Notes: generated by a model not told the origin, from the letters alone. 64,000 nucleotides of DNA from Branchiostoma floridae (GCF_000003815.2 NC_049983.1:23857852-23921851); one strand, 5' to 3'. Positions 43,601 through 58,600 are shown, counted from the first letter of the stretch. Made by a program: numbers and translations.

Positions 43601-46600
43601 AGAAACCATTTATACTTTGCATCGGGCATTTTTTTAGTCAATACTCTTCTCAGCGACCACCTGTCCAAATCGACCGCTTTTTTCCGGTCCCCCGGGTGGT
43701 CGTCTTGGGCAGGTTTAACTGTATCCAGAAATACATGAGCAAATTTATTTTCAAGCTCAACCAAATATTTCCTGTTCTGTTCGATGTCTGCCATTTTACT
43801 TGATCACAAGGATTCACAATTCAGTTTGAGGATCCATTGGGTCACCTCTGCTTTACTTGAAATTGGTAGTACTGTCACTACAACGGCCATATATATTATG
43901 CATTAAGTCATTGCAGTAGAATAGTGTCATTCAACTGTTAATCCTCTATAATAATTTGTGGGTTCTGGACCCCAAATAATCCTTGGTTTACTCAGGGTTT
44001 TAAACCCAAGAGAACCTGAACCTTAAAGGTTCGGTCGAACAAATAAACCCTTATATATAGAACCCGACTACACCCATGGTTAAAAAGGGTCCGCGTTTAG
44101 GGTGGGTGACTGGGCTGTTTTCACCCATTATAGCCCACTAATAAAACTCAATATACTCAACTAGAGTTCCTCGAACACATATCTTCGCCAAATAAACATT
44201 TTTTATCGAAGGTCGTTGTTTTTGAATGATTAATGTATGTAATTATGGCTATAATGGGCCGGCTAAGCACCAAATACAGCTTAATATGTTAATATAGCAA
44301 AGCTGGATGTAAGGTCTTTAGTTAGGCTAGGTTAGGCTAGGTCTTTAGTTTTAGATAAGATTTCACTCTAAATGTACATTGCAGTCTTTTCATAAAGACA
44401 TAAATAATAAACAAACTTTGAGTGACGGGCCTATACATTAGATAATAGGTCATCTAAGGGTTATCTAAGGGTCATACGTAAGGATTGTTACCGCCCTGCC
44501 TTGGTTATCGTTTGTGTCCATCTCATGAAAATAGTAAGTAAAGTTTAGCAATCGCGAGTTAAGTCAGAGGTATATTTTACACAGTCTACCAGGCCTGGCT
44601 ATCACGTCAGGCTGCTCAGATCCCCCCATCCATAGCCCCTCAAAGACAAAATAGCTGATTGACTCCAACCCTGCCAGTGACCCCAGGTCGGCCTGTCTGC
44701 TGGCTGGCTAACCCTCTGGTGTGAGCGTGCGTTTGTGTCAGTGTCTGTGTATTACAGACTGTGACATTGGTGAAAATGCTATGTGACGACGGAGATTGTA
44801 TATGTAAACATGGCATACTAGTATGTTAGAACAAGTTTAGCTTTTACAATGATTTATGCTCGTCCATCTTGTTGTACGAGCTGTAGTTCTGTTCTATGAG
44901 ATAGATATTCCATAAACAAATTGTGGTGTCGGGCGTGGCGTAACTGGTAGAGCTTTCGGCTTGGAACCTAAACACATGCGGCCCATCTTATCAAGAGTTT
45001 GTTCAAATTTAAGGATTTCCTGAAAACAGATTGAGAAAATGATCGTATGTTTGAGCAACATCGAAACAAAACAGCTATTTGAATTAAAACGACAAGATTC
45101 AAAGTATGTAAAATTACTAATTCAATCTTATCTTGAAAACATTTTCCTTTTCAAAACACTTTGTTTATTTTCAAATATTTTACGGTTAGCCAAAAGTAGG
45201 CCTCCAGTAACCCGATATTCTGTTGAACACGCATAGCAACGGGAAAGAATACCCTAGCAACCGACCGCCGTGACCTGGTAACATCCCTGGTCAATCGATC
45301 AGAATTTCATGCTTGTCAGAGGATGCCTCCCAAGTGTAAGAGCGTCCAGCTCACAAGGATCCTCCAGCAAAGCATCTGAGAAACAGCTGTGACCATAGAT
45401 ATAGGTCAAAATAAGATGTATACAAAATAGTTTATTTCAGGTCTGTTAATTGGCCACTAATTACAATTAAATGCATCTTTCCATGTAGATTATTATCTAA
45501 AGTACTATTCAGCCCAAAATAATGCAAACAAGTTTGAAAGTTCTATCATGGAATTCAGTGGAATTCTAAACTTTCCTAATTAATTATGCAAATTAGCTGT
45601 TGATTTGCATAATTAGTATTACATTATGTAAGTCATCACTTAGGCTATCTACCACTCAAAAATCACACCCACAGCATGTTCAGAACACGAGATGTAAAAA
45701 ATTGAAGTTTTCCTGCAGTACCCTAGGAAGCCGCTAGGGGGCCCACTATCATACTCGACCTTCATTGTCCTGACCCTTATCCATCTACCAAATATTATCA
45801 GGATCCTTTCAAGGCTTCTCGAGTTATGCATTCCACAAACAAACAGACGCACACACTCGGCCCGCTACTGTCCTAACGAAAAATGCTACGCCAACTATTT
45901 TCGAACACAACCTTCCTTTCTGCAACCGCTACTCAAATACCAAATATCATTAAAATCCATAACACAGCTTCTTGAGTTATATGCTGTTGGCATGGATTTA
46001 TGAACTTTCCTCATTAATTATGCAAATTAGCTTCTGATTTGCATAATTAGTATTGCATTATGTAAGTCATCACTCATTGATCCGTCAACACGTTCACGAG
46101 TTATTCTTGTCCTAAGTTTGAAAGGAAATCTGTGCCTGCAGTTCCCAAAAAGGCGCTAGGGGGTTCAAACTCACAGCACTTACTCTCTACCCCAAGGGCT
46201 ATCTACCCACTCAAAAATTATGACCACAGCATGTCCAGAACACGAAGTGTCAAAATTAAATTTTTCCTGCAGTACCTTAGGCAGCCACTAGAGGGCCCAT
46301 TATCGAGCTTGACCTTCGTTTTCCTGACCCCCATCCAACTACCAAATATCATTAGGATCCATTCAAAGGTTCTCGAGTTATTATGTCAACAGACAAACGC
46401 ACTTACATAAAAAGCCAGCTACGCCACCATAGGTAAAAGCTAGCTAAACCATTCTCGCACATGACAATCCTTTCTACAACCGCTAAACACCTACCAAATA
46501 TCGTGGAATTCGCCCAGCTGCATTTTGACTTATGCTTTCCAAAAAAAAACACGAAAAAATAACAACTTCGCTACTGTACCGTAGAAAAACACCAGAAAAA

Positions 46601-49600
46601 CCATTTTCGCACTAGGCATGTCTTTTGACAACCTCTACGCACTTGCAAAAAATCAAAAAGTTCCAAACACAAATTCTCGACTTATATGCTGTTGACCTAC
46701 ATACAGACCCAAGTAAGCAATCTCATAATCTTCGCTGGCGAAGATAATAAGACTGAGTCAAAATTACATTTAATTCTAAGGGACAGGTTCTTAACCCATC
46801 GGAACCCACCTGGGAAACCCAGCAGAGGTCACCAAAACGAGAATTTTTATGAAAATGCATAATTTTATTTCAAATAGCATTGATTACCCTGTAACCATTT
46901 TTTTTTACTGAGTAGCATAATTTTTTGTTGCCTCAAGGTCTATACAAATGTACCTAATGAAATGTTACAAAAAAAATTAATGTGTTATGAACAGAAAAAT
47001 GGTTCTCCCTTTGATTATTGGTCATGAATAGTTAAATTTATTAGATTTACCATAATTAGCATGTAAGAGAAGTATTATAATTATTATAGTAAAAGTACAG
47101 GGAAAATATTGTGGTGCACTTTGACAGGTTTGGTCACCTGAGTCACAAGAATAAATGCTTTTAACTATTGAGAGTTGATCATCCTAGTCTATATTATACC
47201 ACCCATTGCTATCTACATGACATGTAAAATCAACACTTAGGTCTAACAATTCTCCCTCATCAGGGTCGTTGGGTGCCAGGCACAGAGTGTTTGGCCAAAT
47301 ACAACTTCCAGGGTAACGACTCTGAAGATCTGCCTTTCAACAAGGGGGAAATTCTCACCATTGTTAAAAGCAGGGTGAGTTGAAATGTCTTGTCCTGGAT
47401 GGGAAAATGAAGAAAGGGAGTGCATGTGCAATTATTACTATGAAGAGCTCTAAATTGTTAAATATGATGAGAAATGGAGAATGGTACCATGTGGTAAGTG
47501 CTGAACTAGATGAAAAAAAACGGTTTTACACTTCAAATATTTAAGGCTTTTTTAATCTTTGACTATTACACATCAATACAAAAACATTTTATCATAATGA
47601 TATTTCATTTGATAGAAGCCTCATTACACTTAAAATATGGTTGCTTGGAGGTCGGAGAGGCCAAATACGGCATTCATTAAAACTAGATTCATTAACTAAA
47701 GGCATATTTTAGCTTACTAACTTTCAAGACAAAAAAACTATGCATCACATAATGTAAGATGTAGAATAAACATACTGCATATACCGTCGAGCAATTAGAG
47801 ACTCTAATGACTGAGTTGAAATAGTTGAATAAAATTGGTTAATGACTTGCAGGACCCAAACTGGTATCGAGCAAGAACCAAGGATGGACGGGAAGGCATG
47901 ATACCCTTTAACTATGTAGAGGAACAGGTCAAACTGAAAGACATGCCGTAAGTAATGATATCTCACTCGGATGGATTAAAAGTAATTAAGAAGTAGAAGT
48001 TGCTATTGGGGATGTATGTGCTCCGAATCAAAGTTATTGCAGTTGAAAAAGGATTGTTTGTGTCTTCATGGAAGTATCTCACTCTGGAGCTGTTAATGTT
48101 AAGACATGGGGTTAAACTGCATGACATAAAATACTTTAAAGTTCCATGAATAACTTACATTTTGTACCTGATAAAAGACTTAATCTATAGTGTATACTGT
48201 TGCCTAAGAGACTAAGAGCTATGAATACAAACTAGAAATATTAAGATTCTGTGGATAACAAAGATCTTAGAGGTTATACACAACCAAGACTTATAGTGTT
48301 TTACCTCACAAATGTCTGAGTGACAACCATGGGTGACAAACAGTTACAAAAATACTGGCTATGTGCTAGTTTATTAGATTAGAAAATACTAATGGTTGTG
48401 CACACTTGGTTTTGTTACACTTATGAACCTGTTGAAACTTGTCTTCAATTAAATATTCTATTTCAAATTTAAGATGGTTCCACGGAATGATCACCAGAGA
48501 ACAGTCTGAAGCCCTCCTGAACCCCCCCGAGGATGGTATGTTCCTGGTCAGGGAGAGTACGAACTACCCCGGGGACTACACCCTGTGTGTCAGCTTTGCT
48601 GGCAAGGTCGAGTACTACAGGGTCATCTCCAAGAATAACAGGTTCACCATCGATGAAGAAATTGACTTTGACAACCTGAAGGAGTTAGTGAAGGTATGTT
48701 TCTTCTACTTGTCTCTCTTCTTTCATATTAAGAAGTATCGTTTTATACAGTATTGTACAACGTTAAAGCATAGGATGTATATTATACAATACAAGAAATA
48801 GCATGACAAGCTACAGTACTGTAGGGATTACATGTCTTAAACCCTTGTTCAGATAAGATTTTTTTTAAAGAAAGTTTTACTTTATATATGTGAAGTAAAT
48901 AATATGTGAAAATAACTAACTTATAAGATAATGTGTGGGATGCACAGCAAAAATACAGTATTCTATAGTATATTCTTTGATGATGGTAATCTTCATTGCG
49001 TATCCCATGACAACTTAATACTTTTGGTGTCAAAAGGCACAATATATAAATCCATTATTAATATAGTTTCATCAGGTTGGTAGATCAATCGAACAAAGTC
49101 TTCTTCGTTTCACAACCTTCTGTTTATCCTTCCATAGATGTTTTGGTGACTGTCTGTCACCTTCATCAGTACAAAATGAAATCTACTACGTTATCGGTGC
49201 GATATGAACTATACAATCAGTGCAATCTGAACTTAAATTGTATTGTGATGTTATTACTTGACATGGAATGTTCTCGAACATGATACGTTAATCATCCTTG
49301 CCACTGTGACGGAGTGGCAAGGATGCGGTCCCAAACTTGCTTAGTTTAGACATCAAAAGAAGATTACTACATAGATGACAAAGAACTGAAATACAGAACA
49401 AACCAAGGAGTCAATAACATTATGGAACTACTCACTTTCATAGTTACCTCTGTCAACATATTTCCTAATATTCAGAAGTACTATATTCCAACAGAGATTA
49501 ACCCTATCAACTTTGACGTTGTATAGGTCCCAAACGGCTTGTGCTAGAACAACCAAACTTGGTGACTTTTCTTAAAATATTGTTGGCAACAATTTACCAA

Positions 49601-52600
49601 AAATAGAATAAGTTTATGATTTTTCGTGTTGCCATGGCAACGGGTTTCTGAAAGGCAAATTTTACAAAAATCACTTTTTTTTGGTTTAAACAATGGAATA
49701 CTAATATTTTCTCGCTAAACTAAACTAATCTTTATTTATCTTTAATAACTAACACATCTTAGGTAAACATTTATAATTAAATATTCATAAATTATGCTAA
49801 TGAGATGACATAATTGGCCAAAACCCAAGATGGCCGACAATATCATGATGAAAAGTAGAGTCGATTCCAAGTCACCGAGAGGGTTTTGAAATGATATTTG
49901 CAGTAAGTTTGAACTATTCTAAGTAAAAGAATATTTTAGCCCCTAAAGTTCTAAACTGTTCAAACAATTGAAAATGAAAGTTTGAACATGTTTGAACGTA
50001 TCTAATATATATGTTGGAAACATTCGGAAATTAACGGTACAAATATCTCTTTATTTATCTATGTGTTTTTGTTACTGTTGGAACATGTGATCACATGTTC
50101 CAACAATCTGCGTCATTTTTTCCCTCCATAGAAACTTTTATTACCACCATAAAGCAAGTTGCTAAGCTGGGTCTTTTGTTTTGGTCTTGTATTTTTAGAT
50201 TTTCTTTTAGTAGACACTGGTGGCTCTTTTAAGGTGTCAGACAGCAATTTCCTGTACTTGGCAGGGATGTGTGAATTGCCCTCTTCCCAGCCCACTGACC
50301 CAGTTTTACCATTTGTTTCCATGTTCGAACATATGATCACAAATGATGAATCTATGTTGGAACAGTTTAGAAACTAACAGAAATAATGTATTTGATGTTA
50401 GAAATGTTTATAACATGTATGAACACTATAGAAAATATTAAGAACATCACACAGATGTTATAAATAGTTCTAAACAGTTATTTATCATAGTTAGAATTAA
50501 TAGGATTTTTCGTCAATCAGTGACTGTATCAAAGGTAAGTACACTTACCTCCAAATTTTCTATGGCTATCAGACGAGTCCATCTTGATCACGGAGTGACC
50601 TAGTTCTTGCGAGAGTTGGGAGAACTAGGTCAAGACTTGCGTGGATCTTCCGCCCCTCACCCCGCCTCCTTACCGAGTAGGGATAAGTAGGACTTCGGGA
50701 GCTCCCAGCCATCGTTGCGGTTTAGTTTGGCACCTTCCAGCTGGATGTGAACCGCTTCTTTGACCTTTCTGTGGGCTTCTCGTGGTTCTTGGTCGATAAT
50801 CTCGACGGTGTCTAAGATAGGCTTGGTGGTAACGATGTGGCACGACTGGAGCAGATGTTGGCTCAATGCGGATTTACAGTCCTTGTTGTCAATGGATTTT
50901 TGGTGTTCAGCGATCCGTTCACCGAGTGATCTTTCTGTTTCGCCTATGTATACATCCCCACACTATTTTGTAAATCACACCACACTTTTCACTTGGTAAC
51001 AGTCCGGGGTCTTTCGGTCGGACAAGGGCGTAAGGTGTACCCTGGTTAGAATGTAAAGATTGCCAAAATGTTGGAACAAAAGGCAAGAAATACCCTCTTG
51101 GTAATGTGGAATCAACTCTATAACCAGCTTATTTTCACTCGGATTTCATCACTACTTGGTATTTTCTTACAGAAAACATTCATGTGGACGTTTTCAATCC
51201 ATTTTTATGGGGTTTTAGCGTTATATGTTGAAAAAAATGTATCTTTAGTTAAGAGAATTAAGGTTGATAATGATAATCCAAGATGGCGGCTAGCTAAACT
51301 ACTACGTCATTTTGACGTTGTTGCGTCGGCTTTTGACAACAGAAGTCTTAAAACACCTAAATATTGATAAGAAACCTTTATTAGTACCTTTTTGTGTGAA
51401 ATATTTAGGTATTATGGGAATTCCCCAGTTTAGCTATAAAAATCAATTAATGACATCATAATTACGTCATATTACGTTATAATGATATGAAAATTTCAGG
51501 AATCATAAAACTTGCCGAGCATATCACCCCCTCCAAATTTGGTGATCGTACAGTAAGCCATTTTGAAAATACAAAGGGGGGGGGGGTTATGATGAGCACC
51601 ACCTCCCCCCCTCCTCTCCCCTCTATTATGTAAATACATTCCTATCTTACATAATTAGTATCTTATCTTGTACAACATTGTCTAAGGTACCTACATACCA
51701 AAAATCATGAAAATCCTCTTCAGAAGTTTTTGACAGAAATGCCCCTGCTATCCCAAAACTAGACGCTAGGGGGCCCAAACTTATGTCATTTCTTCCTGAG
51801 CAAAAGAGCTAGGATACTAAAAAATCATGACCATAGCATGTTCAGAACACCGAGATAGCAAAACCGGAAGTTGCGCTGCGTACCCAGGGAAGCCGCTAGG
51901 GGGCCCAAAATCGAATCATTTCCAGCTTTCATCACACACTACCAACACACCAAGTATGAAACCAATCCACCCAACTGTTCATGAGTTATTTTGTTTACAC
52001 ACACACACACAGACAGACAAACGCAGGGTAAAATATAACCTCCATGACATTTCATGGAGGTAACTATGGAAACGCTATGTGGATGATGTGATAGAAATAA
52101 TAAAAAAGTGTGGCAATAAAAATTATTGCCATGGCGACGGTTTTATTGTTTATAAGCATTAAAATTTTTTAAAGATTGTTGTTGTTAATGGGTTTTAATC
52201 TATTTAGTCGTATTCCATTCGCCTGGCGATGAATGTTCATAGAGCATTGCTGTCAAAAAGGGGTCTCTCTTGAGTGAAGAGTGACCTAATGTAAATGCTT
52301 CTCATCGATTTTACAAATCAGACCCTCATTTACTGTACATGCATTATATCAGTTGATCATCTTCTCTAGCTAAATAACAATATGCTAAAATATTAAAGTC
52401 TTCGCAAAGAAAGCCATTAATTGTAGTGCTTTCTAATAGTTTATGCAAATGAGACCCAAATCCCAATTTCGGCCGGTCGCGGTCGCGTTGGCCAGGTGGT
52501 CGTTGAAAAAAGGTTGCTTAATGCTTACGTCAATGGGAAATAAAATCGGGACCGAGAAAAAGCGGTCGAAATGGCCAGGTGGTCGCTGAGAAGAGGTGGT

Positions 52601-55600
52601 TGCTCGGGCAGGTTTGACTGTATGTTAATAAATTCCTGACATTCCTGTACAGTTTTTGGAATTCTTTGCAAATGGACGCACACTATACTATCAGGCTCGC
52701 CCATCAGGCATAGCCAAAAAGGGAGTACAGCAGGACCGGACAGATCATCTCAACACGGTTGACCCCACAGGCAGCATAAAGTTCACGTACGAAGAAGAAC
52801 AAAACGGTACACTTCCATTTCTGGACACACTGCTAATAAGGAAGGATGATGATACTGTGAAATTACTAGTCTACAGAAAGGAAACACACACAGACCAATA
52901 TCTGAACTTCAAATCACACCACCTGCTCCACCAGAAGCTGGGAGAACAAGAAAGACAGCAAGAAATAGAACATATTATATAGCAGGCCTTGACTAAATGT
53001 GGGTACCCTGAGTGGACCTGCAAATGAGTCACGACAAAAGCTGAAGAATACAGAGAAAAAGAAACAAGAAGAAAAGTCCAGAGGCATGGTGACACTCCCA
53101 TACATAAAAGGAGTTACAGAGCCACTAGAGAGAATATTCCGACGGCACAATATCACTACAGCAGTAAAGCCCAAAACCACCCTGAGGAGACTTTTAGTCC
53201 ATCCCAAAGACAAATTAGAAGACGCTGAAAAAACAGATTGTGTGTATAAAATTCCATTTAAAAGTTGTAGCATTATATATAATTGTGGAAACAGGAAGAA
53301 AATGGCACTAGATTAGAAGAACACAGAAAGGAGCCTACAAATGAGACGAAGGGGGGTGTAAACTTAGCCATGTTTGGGACTCAGTCACAAAGTGGCAAGG
53401 ATGATTAGCGTATCACGTTTGAGAACATTCCATGTCAAGTAATTATGTCACAATACAATAGGTTAAGTACGGATTGCACTGATAACGTTATTAGGTTTAA
53501 TTTAGTACTGAAGGTGACAGACAGTCACCGAAATGTCTACGGAAGAATAAATAGAATGTTGTGAAACAAAAATTTCGAACAATATATAAAATGGTATAAA
53601 TCAAGAACCAAGTCTTAGTACATACAAGATCATTCACTGTCACAGTGTTCCTTACAACTAAGTATTCAATGTGCATGTCTCTCTTCTCATTATGAAACAT
53701 TTTAAGTTAAATCCATCTAGTATAAGATTGAATTTAAAAGGACCTGGGTTATTTCAGTATATTTGATCAAGTGTTCCTGTATTGTTGCTATGCCATGTTA
53801 CCTGCAATGTGCAGCTAAAGCTATATGGGGTTAACATGCCAATTTCACAGTGACTTTTCTTCCAATGCTCACTTCCTTTCACCAGCATTATAAGAAAGAT
53901 GCAGATGGCCTTTCTACCAGGCTAAGGAAACCTGCCCTCAAGAAGGAACTTCAAGGTAAAGCCTTTCGTCAACTAAAAAGCACCATGGCCAATGAGTACA
54001 ATGAGCAACGCACCTGTTTATCTGCTCAACAAACCTATATTAAAAGCTCAACACATTCTACTTTGCCTGGTTAACACAACAATTGCTATTTGATCATAAT
54101 GGCCAGGAGGCCTGCTTGAAGAGGTGGTCACTTGAAGAAGATGCTTTGTTTTACCCACTGATTTTTTTCATCCTTGGTGTTACCTCAGTGGATTTAAAGT
54201 CCTACATAGTACATGCATAATTTTTATGTCCAAGGCAGTCCCCTTTACTATTCCAGGTTATTCTGTTGTTATGTAATTACTAAATTCCAGGTTATTCTGT
54301 TGTTATGTAATGCTTAGGCACAGAAATCTCTTCTTTTCGTTTCTTTTTTTATATATTGGCAGTGAAATAAAAATTATTATCTTTCCTGAATCAGATGCTT
54401 CCTCCTCTCCTCCTGTCAAATCTTCAAATTGATTTGTCTCCATCATATTTTAACCAAATGACATGAAATTTGGCACACGGGTGGAGTAGGCCAGCACAGC
54501 CAACAGGGTTTTCATTTTTTCCCATAAGGCCACTGCAAGTAAATTTTATGGATGACATCCTATGCAGAGTGCAAAAATAATGAGATAGCGTGAAAAAAAA
54601 AAATTTTCAAAACAGCATTTTATGTACCAAGACAGTTGAACTTTGCAGGAGACGTACATTTGTGTCCTCCAGAATGCCCGAAGTTTAAGCAATTGCACAA
54701 TGATCGCATGACCTATGTGACCGTGCACTTAGACGAGACACATCTGGGAACTCAGAGTGGCAAGCCTTAGGTTGGAATCGTTGCATGTAACGTTGACCTT
54801 GATGAATTGCAGTTGTGTCATTTCACTCACCTCACCTATCCCTTGACCTCTGTGTGGGTCGTTGGGGCACCATGATTCCGTCCATAGTTGTGTCATAAGA
54901 TATCATAAAAAAACATAAATTCAAATATGTAACATAATTGGAGAGTCACTCAGAAACATGTGATATGTGTGGCTTGCTGAGCAATACATATCTGTGATTT
55001 GAATCAGTAAAATTATATTTTGCTTGAATTGAAATAGTGGTTGGCAACAAACTTTGCGATTGTCGTTTCGATCTGGTGGTAATGGCAGGGCGTCATCACT
55101 CGTAGCATAGCATGGCATGCAGGGCGTCATCACTTGTGGCAATGGCATGCAGGGTGTTGTCACTCTCTTGGAGGAACCCCTCCCTTCAGTTATATTCAAA
55201 TACGTATACATGGGCTCGGGCCGCTATTTAAGGGTTAAGTGTGCTCCACGCCGTTACGAAAACATAAGATACTAAGGACTTCAAAACTTGATGTTATATA
55301 TAGTGACTTTCTTACCATCTTTGATATGTTTCGAGTGATGGAGAGTGCCTTATGGAAAATGCTCCACTTTATTTTGTCCAGGTCACCCTGATGTGCCTGT
55401 AGAGGTCCTGCTACGGGGACCAGAGATGGCAAAGTTGTACTCCCAAGCCAGGCAGCAGGGGTCACTACCTGTGCACAGCACACGGGTTCCAGTGGTTGGG
55501 CAGTTCAGGTCAGGAAAGAGCTGCTTTATCAAGAGGCTGATGGGAGAAACAGTCAGGAAGGATGAGGAGGAACCCATCACGGATGGAATCCACATCATTT

Positions 55601-58600
55601 CAGATGTTCAAACCAAGACATGGAAGAAGTCACCAGGTATGGTGACTTTGATGTCTTTTTTGGATTCTTCCTTCTGTATCTTGTTACATGTATATCCTCC
55701 ATTGTTTACATAAAACATATTTAAATCATCCATTATACTGCACCACCTTTGTCTCTGCAGAGGAGATAGACGAGTTAGCGGGACCATTGCTCCAGACAGA
55801 GACTTCAACAGGTGATACTTTAAAATCGACTTGCTGCTGGCTTTCCATCTAGAAGTGAAAGCGTTACCTTCAGTAATTATTAATAATTATAAGGGTAATG
55901 AATTACCTGCCCCGAGGTGTATCACGGATGGTTTTTAAACGCACCGAATGAACGTTTATTAGTAAAAATTGGGTACAGACTTAACCACTCTACAAGCCAT
56001 TTTTATGATTTATTTGCAAAATTTGCAACGATTTTTATCATGGTGCTGTTCCATTCTGCCTTTCATTATCATGTTACTTCATGCACATTCACACTGCTGC
56101 AATCTCTACAGGGCAGGAAAAGGGTCAACAAACTCTGCCAGACTTACCAAGCACGGAGCATCAGGAACAATCTCAACCTGGTATACTGAGCAAGGAGCAC
56201 CAGGAACGACCTCTACTAGACTTACCAAGCAAGCAGCAGACTAACATTGAAGACAGCCTGTCGAAAGGCACGTCAGGGAAACTGAAGCAAATTGTCATCC
56301 CAGACAACCTACTTGAATCTGCGAAGAGAATGCTGAAGGCGGGTATTACTCAAGATGAGCTTGGCACTGCCACGAATCCACGTCTGTCCTTCTGGGATTT
56401 CGGCGGGCAGGCTACCTACTACGGGACCCACCACTGCTTCATCACCCCCCGGGGTGTCTACATCCTTGTCATGTCTCTGCTGCAGAAACTGTCGGACCCT
56501 GTGCCAGATCAGGACTACATGGCATCTGTGGACAACCTGAGAACGGGAGGGGGTACGTTCTAAATACATGATCTTGACATAGATTCTGCACACATCTTAT
56601 TGAATAATGCTACTCACTGATAAGACGAGGAAGTCGTTTTTATGCAATCCTTTCAATGGTTCATGATTATTATTAAAGTGTACTAAACATTTTTATGGAA
56701 ATGATTCTGAAAGAGCGCATCCTTGTATTTGTTATTAGTCATGATTAGACAATTAGTAGTTACTAAGTGTTTTTTTCTACAGACTACTTGGACCACTGGC
56801 TCAACTCAGTTCACTCTCACACTCAACACAACAGAGAACGGCCTCCCGTCATCATTGTCCTCACACACAAAGACATGGTCTCTAAGGTGTGGTTGTTTTT
56901 GTTTCCCAGAAAGTAAAAGTCCAATTGCCGTAACGTTTCTCATTTGGTCGGTAGTATATGGTATATTGTGCAGCCTTTTTGTTGCTCCATGGTTTTATGT
57001 AAATTGAATTGTGCGTTCTAAAGGTATTGACTATTTAATCTGCGGCATCATGAACATGACTTGTTAAGAATTACTGTAAGTTGTAATTGCGAATTGCAAC
57101 TTTCTTGGCGCTCTACAGGAATACATTAAGAAGTATAAAGAAGAGGTTCGAAGCCACATTGAAGGGAAGGCGGCAGGCAAGCTGGTCATGCCAGAAATAT
57201 TTGAAGTAGACAACACAACTGAGGACGCAGCAGTTGACAAGATTCGTGACTACATACGGCAGGTGGCAAGAGACCTGCCGCACATGGGCGAGGAAATCCC
57301 CATCTCATGGCTTCATCTCAACTCCAGACTGAAGACAAAGAGGAAAGAGGGGGATCCGTTTTGCACATTCCAAGAAGTAGTGGAACTTGCCCGAGATCCT
57401 GACATCAACATCACAGACAGGCACACCCTCACCATGGTTCTCACCTTCTTCCATGATCGTGGTGACATCATCTTCTTTGACGAGCCCAGTCTCAGTGATG
57501 ACGTCACCCTCCAGCCACAGGTGATGATTGATGCCTTTAAGACCATCATCACAGTTCGTGAGTACCAACTAGACAGAGACATGGATCCAGACATGAGAAA
57601 GATGTGGGAGCAGCTGGAACAAGAAGGAGTCCTAAGTGACAAGCTGCTGACAAGAATCTGGGAAAAGAAGGATCAACAACTGGAAAAACCATTTCTGCTC
57701 CCACATAAGTCCTTCTTGAAGGTGCTTATGGAGAAGTTCTATCTCATTTGCAATGCCACACCTGTAGGTGATGCCAGAAAGGAAGCCCAGCAGAAAGAAA
57801 TCTATTTTGTGCCTGCACTCCTCAGCTGTAAGAGGGACAACGCCAAGTTACATCCTCGCAACATGCATGTCTGTCCACAGGCGCTCTACTTTGTGTTCAG
57901 TGAGAAGTTTCTACCCAGCGGCATGTTCTGCCGTCTTCAAGCCTTGTGTGTACGCAGGTTCGGACTGAAAGAGTCCTGTGTGTTTGCCGGGTGTGCTCGC
58001 TTCCCTACGGATAAAGAGCAGGAAACATTTGTCATCACCAAGGTCAACCACTACTTGAAGGTGGAGCTTCTGTCGTCCTCAAAAGTCTTTACAGAAGGCC
58101 TGCGTGTCAGGAAGTTCCTCAGTAGTGCCCTGTTTGAGATCAAAGAGAAGTGGATCCAGTGTATCCAGTACAAGCTCTTCTGCCGTATCAAACAAAAGGG
58201 CAAATGTGAACCTGTGTTCTGGGCATTGCCAACAGGTGATGGGCCAGTGGAACAGGATTCAGGGTAGGCTATGATATCGATTCTATTTGAATGAAGGTAC
58301 TGAAAGGCCATTTGAACTATTGTGTAGATTCATGTCATGTAGCTTAGCTTAGCTTCATCTTTGAGGTCATATATACTTGCAGCAGAGAAAAATTGACCCA
58401 GGTAGTAAATCAGTTGCATATTGCTGATTAGAAGTGGAAACAACCAATTTCAGCAGGATACCTCATCTCAGGAACTTGTATTCAATGGAGAATAACTGAT
58501 TTCATGTACTGACCTTTTCAGAGTGCCATCTGCGTTTCGCGACATTTGGATGGCAGATATTTCGCAAGCTCATCGATCAGGTAATTCATTATCAGGTTAC

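Larger units (their letters stand above)
49077..53570. mobile_element. Composite Penelope-like element region bounded by inverted repeats
   Basis: The sequence at 49077-49360 (GTCTTCTTCGTTTCACAACC, GTGACTGTCTGTCACCTTCA, ATCCTTGCCACTGTGAC) recurs in reverse complement at about 53370-53575. Between them lie two Penelope-like coding fragments in opposite orientation plus unrelated repeats. The ends look like the terminal repeats of Penelope-like elements. It fills the intron between the SH2 exons (48694-53885). Confidence 0.65.
40607..53955 (+). other. Gene C CSK-like SH3-SH3-SH2 exons
   Basis: Exon pairs 2-3 and 4-5 each encode one SH3 domain, split at the same place in phase 0 ([37 protein letters not shown] and [38 protein letters not shown]). 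SH2 follows as [20 protein letters not shown], then [19 protein letters not shown] with the phosphotyrosine-binding Arg, and ends [13 protein letters not shown]. This is close to the N-terminal half of CSK. In CSK a tyrosine kinase follows; here no kinase motif (HRDLAA, DFG) is found in 53956-55381. It would bind proline-rich and phosphotyrosine ligands. Between the SH3 domains lie three NDTPAQS repeats. Confidence 0.88.

Noticed and set aside
53956-55381. A CSK-type tyrosine kinase domain after SH2
   Set aside because: No VAVK, HRDLAA or DFG motif in any frame there; the next compatible exon is a Roc domain.
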